Of a stretch of 64,000 bases of DNA, positions 8,068 through 16,475 are shown piece after piece. The notes under the pieces are model-generated. The model saw nothing but the letters and a program-made list of their open reading frames with translations, made no database searches and was not told the origin of the DNA. The stretch lies in the NCBI RefSeq assembly GCF_002095435.2, contig NZ_MJEJ02000051.1:124001-188000 (forward strand), written 5' to 3'. Numbering within the stretch: the first letter of the stretch is position 1; each line of letters opens with the position of its first letter. The stretch is from Williamsia sp. 1138. GTDB taxonomy: Bacteria; Actinomycetota; Actinomycetes; Mycobacteriales; Mycobacteriaceae. Both the position numbers and the translations under genes were made by a program.

Positions 8068-9024
8068 CTAGGGCAACAACTTTCGGATCTCCTCGACATC
8101 TGCCGCGATGTGATCGATGAGCACCTGAACCGAATCGTATTTTTCCTGCGCACGGATACGCGCGACGAAATCGACCGCCACATGCTGGCCGTAGAGGTCG
8201 GCCTTGGTGTCGAGTACGAACGCCTCGACTGTTCTCGTCCGCCCCGAGAATGTCGGATTCGTCCCGACGGACACCGCGGCGCGGTAGCTCTCCCCCGGCT
8301 CCACCTGGCCGACCACCGGCCCCGGTCCCAGCACGGTGAACCAGGCGGCGTAGACCCCATCGGCCGGGATTGCCGAATACATCGGCGGCGCGACGTTCGC
8401 GGTCGGGAATCCGAGTTCCCGGCCCCGACCGTCCCCGCGCACGACGACGCCCTCGACACGGTGCGGACGACCCAGCGCCTCGGTTGCCGCCGCGACGTCA
8501 CCCGCGTCGACGCAGGATCGGATGTAGGTGGACGAAAACGTGACGGCGTGCTCGGCCAGCAGCGATACCGCCTGGACCCCGAACCCGAACTTCTCGCCGA
8601 GAGTCCTCAGGACCTCGACGTCTCCGGCGGCCTTCTTACCGAAGGTGAAGTTGTCGCCGACCACCACTTCTTGTGCGTGGAGTCGCTCCACGAGCACCTC
8701 GTGCGCGAAATCCTTCGGACTCTGTGCCGCCAGCACCGCGGTGAACGGCATGACACAGAAGACATCGATACCCAACTCTTCGGCCAGTTCGGCCCTCCGG
8801 GTCAAGGTGGAGAGCTGCGGTGGGTGGGTACCGGGACGGACCACTTCCGCAGGATGTGGATCGAACGTCATCAGGACGGCGGGGACGCCGCGCTCGGTCG
8901 CCGCCTTCGTGGCCGTCGTGATCAGTTGGGCGTGGCCCCGGTGGACGCCGTCGAAAACGCCGATCGTGACCACGCATCTGCCCCAGTCCGCGGGGATATC
9001 GTCAAGCCCTCGCCAACGCAACAC
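8068..9024 (-). CDS. ribF: Bifunctional riboflavin kinase/FAD synthetase
   Basis: 318 residues from the GTG (VLRWRGLDDIPADWGRCV), chosen because family members begin with this RWRG motif. The N-terminal FAD synthetase nucleotidyltransferase domain (TIGVFDGVHRGH, ~20-31) is followed by the C-terminal riboflavin kinase domain (ELGFPTANV, ~199-207). It converts riboflavin to FMN and then FAD. It lies upstream of rpsO and diverges from mntR; the 143-bp gap (9025-9167) must hold both promoters, but I see no clear operator. Confidence 0.96.
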   Translation of the reverse strand: MLRWRGLDDIPADWGRCVVTIGVFDGVHRGHAQLITTATKAATERGVPAVLMTFDPHPAEVVRPGTHPPQLSTLTRRAELAEELGIDVFCVMPFTAVLAAQSPKDFAHEVLVERLHAQEVVVGDNFTFGKKAAGDVEVLRTLGEKFGFGVQAVSLLAEHAVTFSSTYIRSCVDAGDVAAATEALGRPHRVEGVVVRGDGRGRELGFPTANVAPPMYSAIPADGVYAAWFTVLGPGPVVGQVEPGESYRAAVSVGTNPTFSGRTRTVEAFVLDTKADLYGQHVAVDFVARIRAQEKYDSVQVLIDHIAADVEEIRKLLP

Positions 9025-9167
9025 ATCGCTAAGCCTACGACCCCACCCTGGCGGCCGCGACACTGCCGCACCGGAGCATCAACTCCGGCCGCGCCCGTCC
9101 TTCGTCGCCGGCGTTTTCTCGCGCGCCCGATCCCCACTCGTGCACGCCTGAGCCCTAAGCTCGAAGA

Positions 9168-9917
9168 GTGCCGCCATCAGACGCTCCCACGGACGCCGGG
9201 AAGGGATCAGACGCTTCCTCGGTAACAGTCGACGCCGCCGACTTGAAGGCGTTGGCCGAACTCTCTTCGGTGACCCAGGACTACCTGAAGGTGATCTGGA
9301 CCGGACAGGAATGGAAGCCGGAGAAGATCACCACCAAGATGCTCGCCGAAAGGCTCGGCGTGTCACCGTCGACTGCTTCGGAGGCGATTCGTAAGCTCGC
9401 CGATCAGGATCTCGTCGTTCACGAGCGTTACGGGTCCATCACGTTGACCGAGACGGGCCGGATGGCTGCTGTCCTCATGGTTCGCAGGCACCGTCTGCTC
9501 GAGACGTTTCTCGTCCGGGAACTCGGATACGGGTGGGACGAGGTGCACGACGAGGCGGAGGTGCTCGAACACGCCGTCTCCGACCGATTCCTGTCCCGGC
9601 TGGACGCGAAACTCGATCACCCGACCCGTGATCCGCACGGTGATCCCATTCCGGCTCTGGATGGTTCCGTGCCCTCCCCGCAGGCCAAGGTGCTCGCCGA
9701 CCTCGACGCAGGCGTCAGCGGCACCGTCGCGCGGATCGCCGACTCGGACCCGGAGATGCTGCGCTACTTCGATTCGGTCGGCATCGCGCTCGACCGCACC
9801 ATCGTCGTCCGTGAACGGCGACCGTTCGCGGGCACGATCGAGATCTGTATCGACGGCGGAACCCCGATCGACCTCGGCGACATCGCGGCTCAGGCGATCT
9901 GGCTGGTCCCGGCCTGA
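9168..9917 (+). CDS. mntR: DtxR-family manganese-type metalloregulator (MntR/SirR)
   Basis: 249 residues from a GTG. Order: winged helix (~30-95), dimerisation and metal-binding domain (~95-160), C-terminal SH3/FeoA-like domain (~170-249). At the primary metal site, the DtxR positions Met10 and Cys102 are Asp38 (VTQDYLK) and Glu131; Glu134 and His135 (LEH) are kept. This Asp/Glu set matches manganese-sensing MntR more than iron-sensing DtxR/IdeR. His108, Glu112 and His127 match the ancillary site. Its neighbours ribF and truB match the mycobacterial SirR/MntR locus. Predicted role: repression of Mn uptake when Mn is replete; targets are not in view. Confidence 0.88.
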   Translation: MPPSDAPTDAGKGSDASSVTVDAADLKALAELSSVTQDYLKVIWTGQEWKPEKITTKMLAERLGVSPSTASEAIRKLADQDLVVHERYGSITLTETGRMAAVLMVRRHRLLETFLVRELGYGWDEVHDEAEVLEHAVSDRFLSRLDAKLDHPTRDPHGDPIPALDGSVPSPQAKVLADLDAGVSGTVARIADSDPEMLRYFDSVGIALDRTIVVRERRPFAGTIEICIDGGTPIDLGDIAAQAIWLVPA

Positions 9918-9930
9918 GCGCCGGTCACGA

Positions 9931-10860
9931 TCACTGACGCAGCGTCGCCGGCCGCACCACCATCACCGAACTCGCCCGCCTGCCCTTCTCCTGCAGCAGA
10001 GCGATCGTGTGACCGTCCGGATCGATGGCGGCGTACGTCCCCGCGATCCCGATGGGTTCGAGCCAGCGCCCCTGGCTGATCGACTCCGCTTCGTCAGCGC
10101 TGATGTTGCGATGAGGGAACGCGAACTGCGCGGCGTCGTCGATCCCCAGGCTCACCGCGGGGTCTTCGGCCAGCTCGCTGAGATTCCGGGCCTCGGCCAG
10201 CGTGAACGGCCCGACCCTGGTGCGCCGCAACGCGATCAGATGCCCTCCGACGCCGAGCGCCGCACCCAGATCGCGGGCCAGAGACCGGATGTAGGTCCCC
10301 GCTGAGCAGTCCACCTCGACCTCCAGATCGGTGAAGACACCCTCGGCGCCGGCCTCCCATGGCGTCACCGTGGTCGTATGGACCTCGAACCGGGACACCG
10401 TGACCGGACGGGCCTTCAATTCGAACTCCGCGCCGTCCCGAGCGAGCGCGTGGGCCCGTTTGCCGTCGACTTTGATCGCACTGACCCGCGCGGGGATCTG
10501 ACTGATGTTCCCGGTCAGAGCCTGGACCTCGGTCGCGACACGGGTCTGGTCCAGGTCTGCGGTGTCGGTACGGGTGAGGATGACTCCCTCGGCATCGTCG
10601 GTGTCGGTGTCCGCACCGAGTCGGATGGTTGCGGTGTAAGCCTTTGTCGTCAGGGACAACAACCCGAGCATCTTGGTGGCACGTTCGACCCCGAGGACCA
10701 GGACACCGGTCGCCATGGGGTCCAGGGTGCCGGCATGACCGACCTTCCTCGTCTTGAGCAGCTTTCGGCATGAGGCGACGACGTCGTGGCTGGTGACACC
10801 CTGCTCCTTGTCGATGATCAGCAGGCCCGCCCCGTCCAGACCCGACCGCGGCGCGCTCAT
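9931..10860 (-). CDS. truB: tRNA pseudouridine(55) synthase
   Basis: 309 residues starting MSAPRSGLDGAGLLIIDKEQG. The catalytic aspartate lies in GHAGTLDPMATGVLVLG. It makes pseudouridine 55 in the T-loop of tRNAs. Its ATG overlaps the pptT stop by four bases (ATGA), so translation is coupled. It converges on mntR, with only 13 bases between. Confidence 0.97.
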   Translation of the reverse strand: MSAPRSGLDGAGLLIIDKEQGVTSHDVVASCRKLLKTRKVGHAGTLDPMATGVLVLGVERATKMLGLLSLTTKAYTATIRLGADTDTDDAEGVILTRTDTADLDQTRVATEVQALTGNISQIPARVSAIKVDGKRAHALARDGAEFELKARPVTVSRFEVHTTTVTPWEAGAEGVFTDLEVEVDCSAGTYIRSLARDLGAALGVGGHLIALRRTRVGPFTLAEARNLSELAEDPAVSLGIDDAAQFAFPHRNISADEAESISQGRWLEPIGIAGTYAAIDPDGHTIALLQEKGRRASSVMVVRPATLRQ

Positions 10861-11510
10861 AGAGCGATCACGGCGATGACCAGCCCTGAGTCGATCAGCC
10901 ACCGGCCGTCGAAGCCGAGCAGCGGGTCTCCGCCGTCGACGGTGCTGCCGTCGACGAGTAGTTCGGTGCGGAATGTCCCTGCGCTGTCGTCGGTCCGATC
11001 GAAGGTGATGTGTGCGTCCTCGAATCCCAGCCAGCGTTTGGTCAGCGGGAACCACGCCTTGTAGGTCGCCTCCTTGGCGCAGAACAGCAACCTGTCCCAG
11101 TGCAGGTCGTCGCCACGGGTCGCAAGGACCTGTCGTTCGGGTTCGATGCTGACGTGCTCGAGCACCCCTTCCGGCAACGGGCCGTGTGGCTCCGCATCCA
11201 TTCCCAGCGAACGCACCTGCATCGAGTAACCCGCTATGGCGGCGCGGTAGCCGTCGCAGTGGGTGAGGCTCCCGACCACCTGCCGTGGCCAGAGCGGCTC
11301 CCCCTTCTCGCCACGCATGATGGGCACCGGATCGATACCCAACTGCCCCAAGGCCTCTCGCGCACAATTCCGAGTGGTGACGAACTCCTTGCGGCGCTTG
11401 TCCACTGCTCTGGCGATGAGACCCGCCTCGGCGGCGAGCGGCGCCACGTCAGGCATCTCACCGAAGGATTCGGCCACTGCGACCCCAGTGGGCAACAGCT
11501 TCTCGATCAT
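10857..11510 (-). CDS. pptT: Sfp-type 4'-phosphopantetheinyl transferase
   Basis: 217 residues. Metal and CoA-site residues are in GMDAEP (Asp105, Glu107) and WDRLLFCAKEATYKAW (Lys146, Glu147, Lys151). It transfers phosphopantetheine from CoA to carrier proteins of mycolate, polyketide and siderophore pathways. In mycobacteria PptT is essential. Four-base overlaps join it to both neighbours, the metallophosphoesterase upstream and truB downstream. Confidence 0.93.
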   Translation of the reverse strand: MIEKLLPTGVAVAESFGEMPDVAPLAAEAGLIARAVDKRRKEFVTTRNCAREALGQLGIDPVPIMRGEKGEPLWPRQVVGSLTHCDGYRAAIAGYSMQVRSLGMDAEPHGPLPEGVLEHVSIEPERQVLATRGDDLHWDRLLFCAKEATYKAWFPLTKRWLGFEDAHITFDRTDDSAGTFRTELLVDGSTVDGGDPLLGFDGRWLIDSGLVIAVIAL

Positions 11511-12499
11511 GGCGTCCCGTCTCGCTTCTGTTCCCGCTCCGCGCGGCGGGCTCTGGTGTCCTCGCGCTTCTTGGCCAATTTCTGGGCGAACTCCTCGGCG
11601 CGTTCTTTGTAGTCGGCCGGCAATTCGAACCGGGCACCGTGCTCCGGGAGATGTTCGGGACGAAGTCCGTCGTCCGGTGCGATCTTGCGGAGCAACGGGT
11701 CTGGTAGACCGCGACGGCTCCATTCGCGCGGGTAACCCACCGACACCTCCTCGAACCGGATGTCGTCGTACCAGGTGGTCCGCGGGATGTGCAGGTGCCC
11801 GTAGACGCAGCACGAGGCGTTGTAGCGCTGATGCCAGTCGTGGGTGAGTTCGCTGCCACACCACAGGGCGAACTCGGGATACATCAGCGTGTCCGTCGGT
11901 TCCCGGCGCAGTGGCCAGTGGTTGATCAGCACCTTCGGCTCGGCTGGGTCGAGCTGGTCCAGCCGTTTACGTGTCTGCTCGATCCGGGCGCGGCTCCACG
12001 CGTCGCGGGTCTGGAACGGCTCGGGCGACAACAGGAACTCGTCGGTCGCAACCACGTTGTTCTCCCGGGCAACTGCGAGGGCCTGCAGCTTGTTGGCAGT
12101 CCCCTTCGGCCGAAAGGTGTAGTCGTACAACAGGAACATGGGCACCACCCGGACCGGCGCAGAGCCGTCGCCGGCATCGAACAACGGGTAGATGTCCTCC
12201 GGCGTGACGACACCCAGGTCGCGGCACATCTGTACGAGATAGTCGTAGCGCGCCACGCCGAAGATCTGCATCGGATCTTTCGCGGTGGTGTAGAGCTCGT
12301 GGTTGCCCGGCGTCCAGATCACGGTGTCGAAGCGCGCCTTGAGGCGGCGCAGGGTGTCCGAGATGTCGTCGGTCCGCTCGCTCACGTCACCGGCGACGAT
12401 CAGCCAGTCACCCTCGTCCGACGGGTGGATGCGATCGATGACCGACTCGTTGCCGCGGTGCGCGACGTGCAGGTCACTGACCGCCCACAATGTCGCCAT
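11507..12499 (-). CDS. pptH: Calcineurin-like metallophosphoesterase (PptH-type)
   Basis: 330 residues. Metal motifs: SDLHVAH (~8-14), GDVSER (~37-42), GNHELY (~66-71) and YGHLHI (~247). It sits directly before pptT with a 4-base ATGA overlap. In M. tuberculosis the equivalent gene, Rv2795c (PptH), removes phosphopantetheine from carrier proteins, opposing PptT. Assignment to that role comes from domain and gene order, not from active-site proof. An AAGGA site precedes the ATG. Confidence 0.85.
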   Translation of the reverse strand: MATLWAVSDLHVAHRGNESVIDRIHPSDEGDWLIVAGDVSERTDDISDTLRRLKARFDTVIWTPGNHELYTTAKDPMQIFGVARYDYLVQMCRDLGVVTPEDIYPLFDAGDGSAPVRVVPMFLLYDYTFRPKGTANKLQALAVARENNVVATDEFLLSPEPFQTRDAWSRARIEQTRKRLDQLDPAEPKVLINHWPLRREPTDTLMYPEFALWCGSELTHDWHQRYNASCCVYGHLHIPRTTWYDDIRFEEVSVGYPREWSRRGLPDPLLRKIAPDDGLRPEHLPEHGARFELPADYKERAEEFAQKLAKKREDTRARRAEREQKRDGTP

Positions 12500-12582
12500 G
12501 ACGTCAGATCCTTCCGGTAGCCCCCTCCTGCATTTCTACCGGGGTGGTCAAATCGGCCGACTCACCCGCACCACAGACCAGG

Positions 12583-13737
12583 TCAGTCGACCTTCTCCAC
12601 ACGTACCGAGGGGTCCAGTCCGTGCTCGCCGAGCCATTGGATCCACCAGCTCACGTTGACGGCGCTGGGTTCGCCCATGTCTGCTGCCTCGGTCCAGCGC
12701 CGGTGGGCGCCTGAGGCGATCGCCACGCCCCAGTCCTCAGCACCCGACTCCAGCAACCGGCGATCACCACGGAACCTCCAGATCACCGCTTTGGGGAATC
12801 GCCTGAACTTCTGCTGGCCACGGCTGATCGCATTCATGAACCGGTACGCCACGGTGAGCGAATCGTGCACGATCAGGGGCGACGTCTTCTGTCCCTTGGC
12901 GAGCCGTCCGGAATCGACGACCAATCCGCACTGCTGTGCCTCCGCGACCATCCAGTTGAGCACGAGATCCGAGAGCGCACTCTCTTGATACCCGCCACCG
13001 ACATCGGTGTGAACGCCCTCGAACCACACCTGCTTCACGTCGGTGAGCGCGTTCTCCGGGGTGCCGTCCTCCCCGCGTACCTGTTGCCAGATGCAGGGGG
13101 CGAAGGTTCGGCGTTGTTCATCGATGGCAAGCGCCTGTCGCGCACACTTGACCCGTGGGTTGAGGGTCACGTCGTGGAACTTGTACTTCTGGCGGGACAA
13201 GCCCGGGACCCCGAGCGCACCGACGGTGTCGAAGACACCGAGGAAACGGATCTCGACGTCCTCGTCGGAGTAACACGACGCGGCGAAGTCGCTCCTGGCA
13301 CTGCGGAAGTCCTCTGACGGTTCTTCGTCAGGGCGCGGACGGCCACGGTAGAGCGAGATCGCGGACCGGAGCTTGTTGTCGGCGAGCCCGTCCGGCGTCA
13401 GCAATCCGATGGCTTTCGTCATGCCCACCAGCGACCGCGCGGTGTACGCACCACGGCTGAATCCGAAGACGAACACCGAGTCGCCCGGCTCGTAGTTGAG
13501 AGCGAGGAACCGGTAGGCGCTGACGATGGCCGAATCCAGTCCGATTCCGAATGCGCCGCCCAGGATACGTTCTGCCGCAGTGGCTCCCGTACCCACGCCG
13601 CTCGTGTAGAAGACGATTTGCATGGTGCCGCCGACCGGCGTCGTCTCGATGGCACGGGCAATCTTCTCGATGTTCGAGACGTACTGGTCGTCGGCGCGCT
13701 TCCACGTTCCGTCGCAGCAGATGATGAGATTCTTCAT
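12583..13737 (-). CDS. DUF2235 alpha/beta-hydrolase (Tle1-like)
   Basis: 384 residues from the ATG (MKNLIICCDGTWK). The N-terminal CCDGTW and the nucleophile elbow GFSRGA (Ser94) define DUF2235, a fold shared with T6SS phospholipase effectors of the Tle1 group and with many non-secreted proteins. No signal peptide or membrane segment is visible. It begins 26 bases after the LuxR-type regulator on the same strand, so the two are likely one transcript. Substrate unknown; phospholipase activity is only a family-level possibility. Confidence 0.85.
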   Translation of the reverse strand: MKNLIICCDGTWKRADDQYVSNIEKIARAIETTPVGGTMQIVFYTSGVGTGATAAERILGGAFGIGLDSAIVSAYRFLALNYEPGDSVFVFGFSRGAYTARSLVGMTKAIGLLTPDGLADNKLRSAISLYRGRPRPDEEPSEDFRSARSDFAASCYSDEDVEIRFLGVFDTVGALGVPGLSRQKYKFHDVTLNPRVKCARQALAIDEQRRTFAPCIWQQVRGEDGTPENALTDVKQVWFEGVHTDVGGGYQESALSDLVLNWMVAEAQQCGLVVDSGRLAKGQKTSPLIVHDSLTVAYRFMNAISRGQQKFRRFPKAVIWRFRGDRRLLESGAEDWGVAIASGAHRRWTEAADMGEPSAVNVSWWIQWLGEHGLDPSVRVEKVD

Positions 13738-13763
13738 GCGTGGCCCCCCCCGCCCTCTCGGTG

Positions 13764-16364
13764 TCACCGACTCCGGCCCGACAGCAAGGTCGCCAGGTCC
13801 GCTCGGTCGGTGAGATCAAGCTTGGTGCAGGCCCGGTAGATGTGGCCCTCGACGGTGCGCACCGACACGGTGAGGCGCTCCGCGATGGACTTGTTCGACA
13901 GACCCGCCGCCACGAGGGTGGCGATCTCCCGTTCCCTGGCGGTCAGCGGCAACGGATTGGCGGCGGCGACCATCGCGGGCGTGCGAAGACCCCCACAGGC
14001 AGCCGACAACCGGTGTGCCCGTGCAGAAGAGGTGGCCAGCGCCGCCCGCTCCCCTGCACCGCTGTGCGCGGTTGCGGCCTGGGCCGAAGCATCGGCCGCC
14101 GACGCCATGGCCCCCAGATCCTCGAACTCGGCCGCACTGCCGTCGAGTTCGGAGCCGTTGCCGGTGGCGACGGCAGCGGCGTGCCGCGCGTACGCACCCA
14201 CGAGGGCGCCGTCGATCAGCCCCGCCAGTTCGATCAGCCGACCCGCGGCTGTCTCGTCCCCGAAACGGGTAGCAGCGTGCAGCGCCTCGGCCTCCACGGC
14301 GAATTGGCCTGCTGCTGAAGCGCTTTTCGCCGCACGGCGAGCCAGTGACATTGCTTCTCCGGTGACGCCCTGGGAGGCGGCGACCCAGGCCGCCGCGGTG
14401 TCCAACTGCGGATCGAAGACGGCCACGTAGCGGCCCGCTCGCCCGCGGGCGTCGGCGAGCACCCTCGCTGCAGCATCGGCCTTACCGAGCGCGGCGTATG
14501 ACTGGACGAGACCGATCTGGGCCGGAAATCCCCACGCCGCACCCGCAGTGGTGTCCAGGGCCGCAAGACTCTGCTCATATCGGGCGGCGGACTCGCGCAG
14601 CCTTCCACGGGCGAGGTCCACGGTGCCCATCACGATGTTCGCCAGCGCCCAGCCGAGGAACTGCCCGGCGGTGGAGAACGCAAGATAGCGTCCCGCGCGT
14701 TGTTCGGCGACATCGAAACCGCCGATCAGCGTCAGCCCCAGCACTTCTCCGAAACCTGCCGGGAAGCGGAGCAATCCGTCGGTCTTCGACTCGACGGCCT
14801 GGCCACGTTCGGCGAGTTCGGCGACTTCACCGCCCCGACCCGAGAGGGCACGCGCCAAGCCGCCCCCGAAGCACGCCCACTCCAGTGCCCACGGACTGGC
14901 ACCGGGAGAGTCCAGGACCACCTGCGCGCGGCGCAGCGCCTCCTCCAGTCGGCCTTCGAACAGCGCACACGCAGACGACATGCCTTCGACCACCAACTCC
15001 AGGGCGGGGTGATCCACACGCGAGGACACGAGTTCGAGAACCTCGTCGGCGCGATCGCTGTCACCCATCGACCAGAAGAGGTTGCCGACGCGGGTCAGAC
15101 CCCACTGCACCAACTGGAGCTGGTCCAGCCCCGCCGGATCGAATGCGGTCAGCACGGCGTCGGAGTCCTCCGCCCGGCCCTGCCACAACAACGCCCTGGC
15201 GAGAAGATCGGCTGCGGCCAGTCCCCCACCACCGGCGAGCGCCGCCTCCGCGAAGCGCTCGCCCAGAGGCAGGTTTGCCAGGGCGATCGCATCATGAGCC
15301 GCTTTGAGGAACAGCTCGACGTCCAGACTCTGATCACTGTCGAGTGACAGCTCCGCCAGCCGGATACGTTCGGACGCGGTGTCCACACCGTCCGCGAGCA
15401 GCGCGGTGACCAACCGACCGCGCAGGCGCCTCGCCGAGGCGATTCCGAGTCGCCTGCGGATCACATCCCCGAACAGTGGGTGCGTGTAGTGGACGTCGAA
15501 ATGCTGCCCGTCCCTCGCGACCCGGATGAGGCCGCGAGCCTCGGCATCGTCGACCGCGGTCTCCCCGGCGAGTTCGCACAGCACATCGAGATCGAGCGGT
15601 TCGCAGAAGGTGAGCAGCTTGAGCACCGAGAGGGCGTCATCGTCGAGTTGCTCGATGCGACCCTCGAGGAGGGAGGCCAACTCGGAGGTCACCGCCGCAC
15701 GGCCGCGCAGCTGCCATACCCCGCGCACCTGGCGCAGCGCACCGGATTCGAGCGCCCCCTCGACCAGATGGTGCAGGTACAGGGCGTTTCCGCCGGAGGC
15801 ATCCCAGATGACGTCCGCGCTCAAACCCTCCAGCCGACCCCCGAGGACGGACTCGATGAGTTCGACGCTCTGGGTTTTGGTGAAGGGCGACAGCACGATC
15901 CGAACGAGGTGTCGATCCTTCCACAACGAGGTCACGGCGTCGGGCACGGTCTCACCACTGCGAACGGTGGCGATGATGCGCACGGCCCGGTCGATGGCCA
16001 GTTGATGGAGCAGGGTGGCGGAGAGTTCGTCGAGCAGATGCGCGTCGTCGACGCCGATCACCGTGTCTCCCCCGGAGAGAAGCGACTCGCGCGCCGCGGA
16101 CATGAACGTCACCGGGTCGGTGGCGGTGGTCGGACCGACCAGGTGCGCAAACGCGCCCAACGGGATGCTGCGCGCCGACTCGGTCCCGGCGACCCATCGG
16201 ACCTGCCCCGGCATCGAACCGGTCGCGTACCGGGCCAGGGTTGTCTTGCCCACGCCAGGGTCACCGGTGAGTACCACCCCGAGATCAGCCGTCTCGGAAT
16301 CGAGAGCCGCCTGGATCGTCTTGTATTCCAGCTGGCGCTCGATCAACGGCCATGTGCGTGCCAC
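13764..16364 (-). CDS. Large ATP-binding LuxR-family (LAL) transcriptional regulator
   Basis: 866 residues. Walker A GDPGVGKTT is at 34-42, Walker B-like VIGVDDAH near 107-114, a long alpha-helical repeat region follows (~330-780), and a C-terminal LuxR helix-turn-helix (LTAREREIATLVAAGLSNKS) ends the protein. This is the STAND/MalT-like LAL architecture; such proteins activate nearby genes on binding a ligand. The GTG start lies 7 bases after a TAGAAT -10 hexamer, so the mRNA may be leaderless. The DUF2235 gene follows closely and is the most likely partner. Ligand unknown. Confidence 0.9.
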   Translation of the reverse strand: MARTWPLIERQLEYKTIQAALDSETADLGVVLTGDPGVGKTTLARYATGSMPGQVRWVAGTESARSIPLGAFAHLVGPTTATDPVTFMSAARESLLSGGDTVIGVDDAHLLDELSATLLHQLAIDRAVRIIATVRSGETVPDAVTSLWKDRHLVRIVLSPFTKTQSVELIESVLGGRLEGLSADVIWDASGGNALYLHHLVEGALESGALRQVRGVWQLRGRAAVTSELASLLEGRIEQLDDDALSVLKLLTFCEPLDLDVLCELAGETAVDDAEARGLIRVARDGQHFDVHYTHPLFGDVIRRRLGIASARRLRGRLVTALLADGVDTASERIRLAELSLDSDQSLDVELFLKAAHDAIALANLPLGERFAEAALAGGGGLAAADLLARALLWQGRAEDSDAVLTAFDPAGLDQLQLVQWGLTRVGNLFWSMGDSDRADEVLELVSSRVDHPALELVVEGMSSACALFEGRLEEALRRAQVVLDSPGASPWALEWACFGGGLARALSGRGGEVAELAERGQAVESKTDGLLRFPAGFGEVLGLTLIGGFDVAEQRAGRYLAFSTAGQFLGWALANIVMGTVDLARGRLRESAARYEQSLAALDTTAGAAWGFPAQIGLVQSYAALGKADAAARVLADARGRAGRYVAVFDPQLDTAAAWVAASQGVTGEAMSLARRAAKSASAAGQFAVEAEALHAATRFGDETAAGRLIELAGLIDGALVGAYARHAAAVATGNGSELDGSAAEFEDLGAMASAADASAQAATAHSGAGERAALATSSARAHRLSAACGGLRTPAMVAAANPLPLTAREREIATLVAAGLSNKSIAERLTVSVRTVEGHIYRACTKLDLTDRADLATLLSGRSR

Positions 16365-16370
16365 GCGTTG

Positions 16371-16418
16371 ATTCTAGGCTGCCCGCGCAAGCCGAGGGAG
16401 ATGAATAACCTTAGTTAT
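16371..16418 (-). promoter_or_regulatory. Candidate promoter of the LAL regulator with ATAAC palindrome
   Basis: TAGAAT (16371-16376, minus strand) is placed so that transcription would begin at or beside the GTG. Upstream, ATAAC-CTTA-GTTAT (16405-16418) is an inverted repeat suited to a dimeric regulator. Part of it, TAAGGTTA, resembles half an IdeR box, but no second half is present. Confidence 0.35.
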
Positions 16419-16475
16419 GCTCACGAAATCCGTTGTGTACCAGCGGCGAATCCTGCGTCGATTCCCGATTCGGTG

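Noticed and set aside
12514-12542. CCGGTAG/CTACCGG inverted repeat downstream of the DUF2235 gene
   Set aside because: Only 7 bp with a 15-base loop and no U-run; not strong enough to call a terminator.
13744-13751. Run of eight C considered as part of a 6C RNA
   Set aside because: A single C-run with no paired hairpins of the 6C type; it lies in a 26-base gap between two genes.
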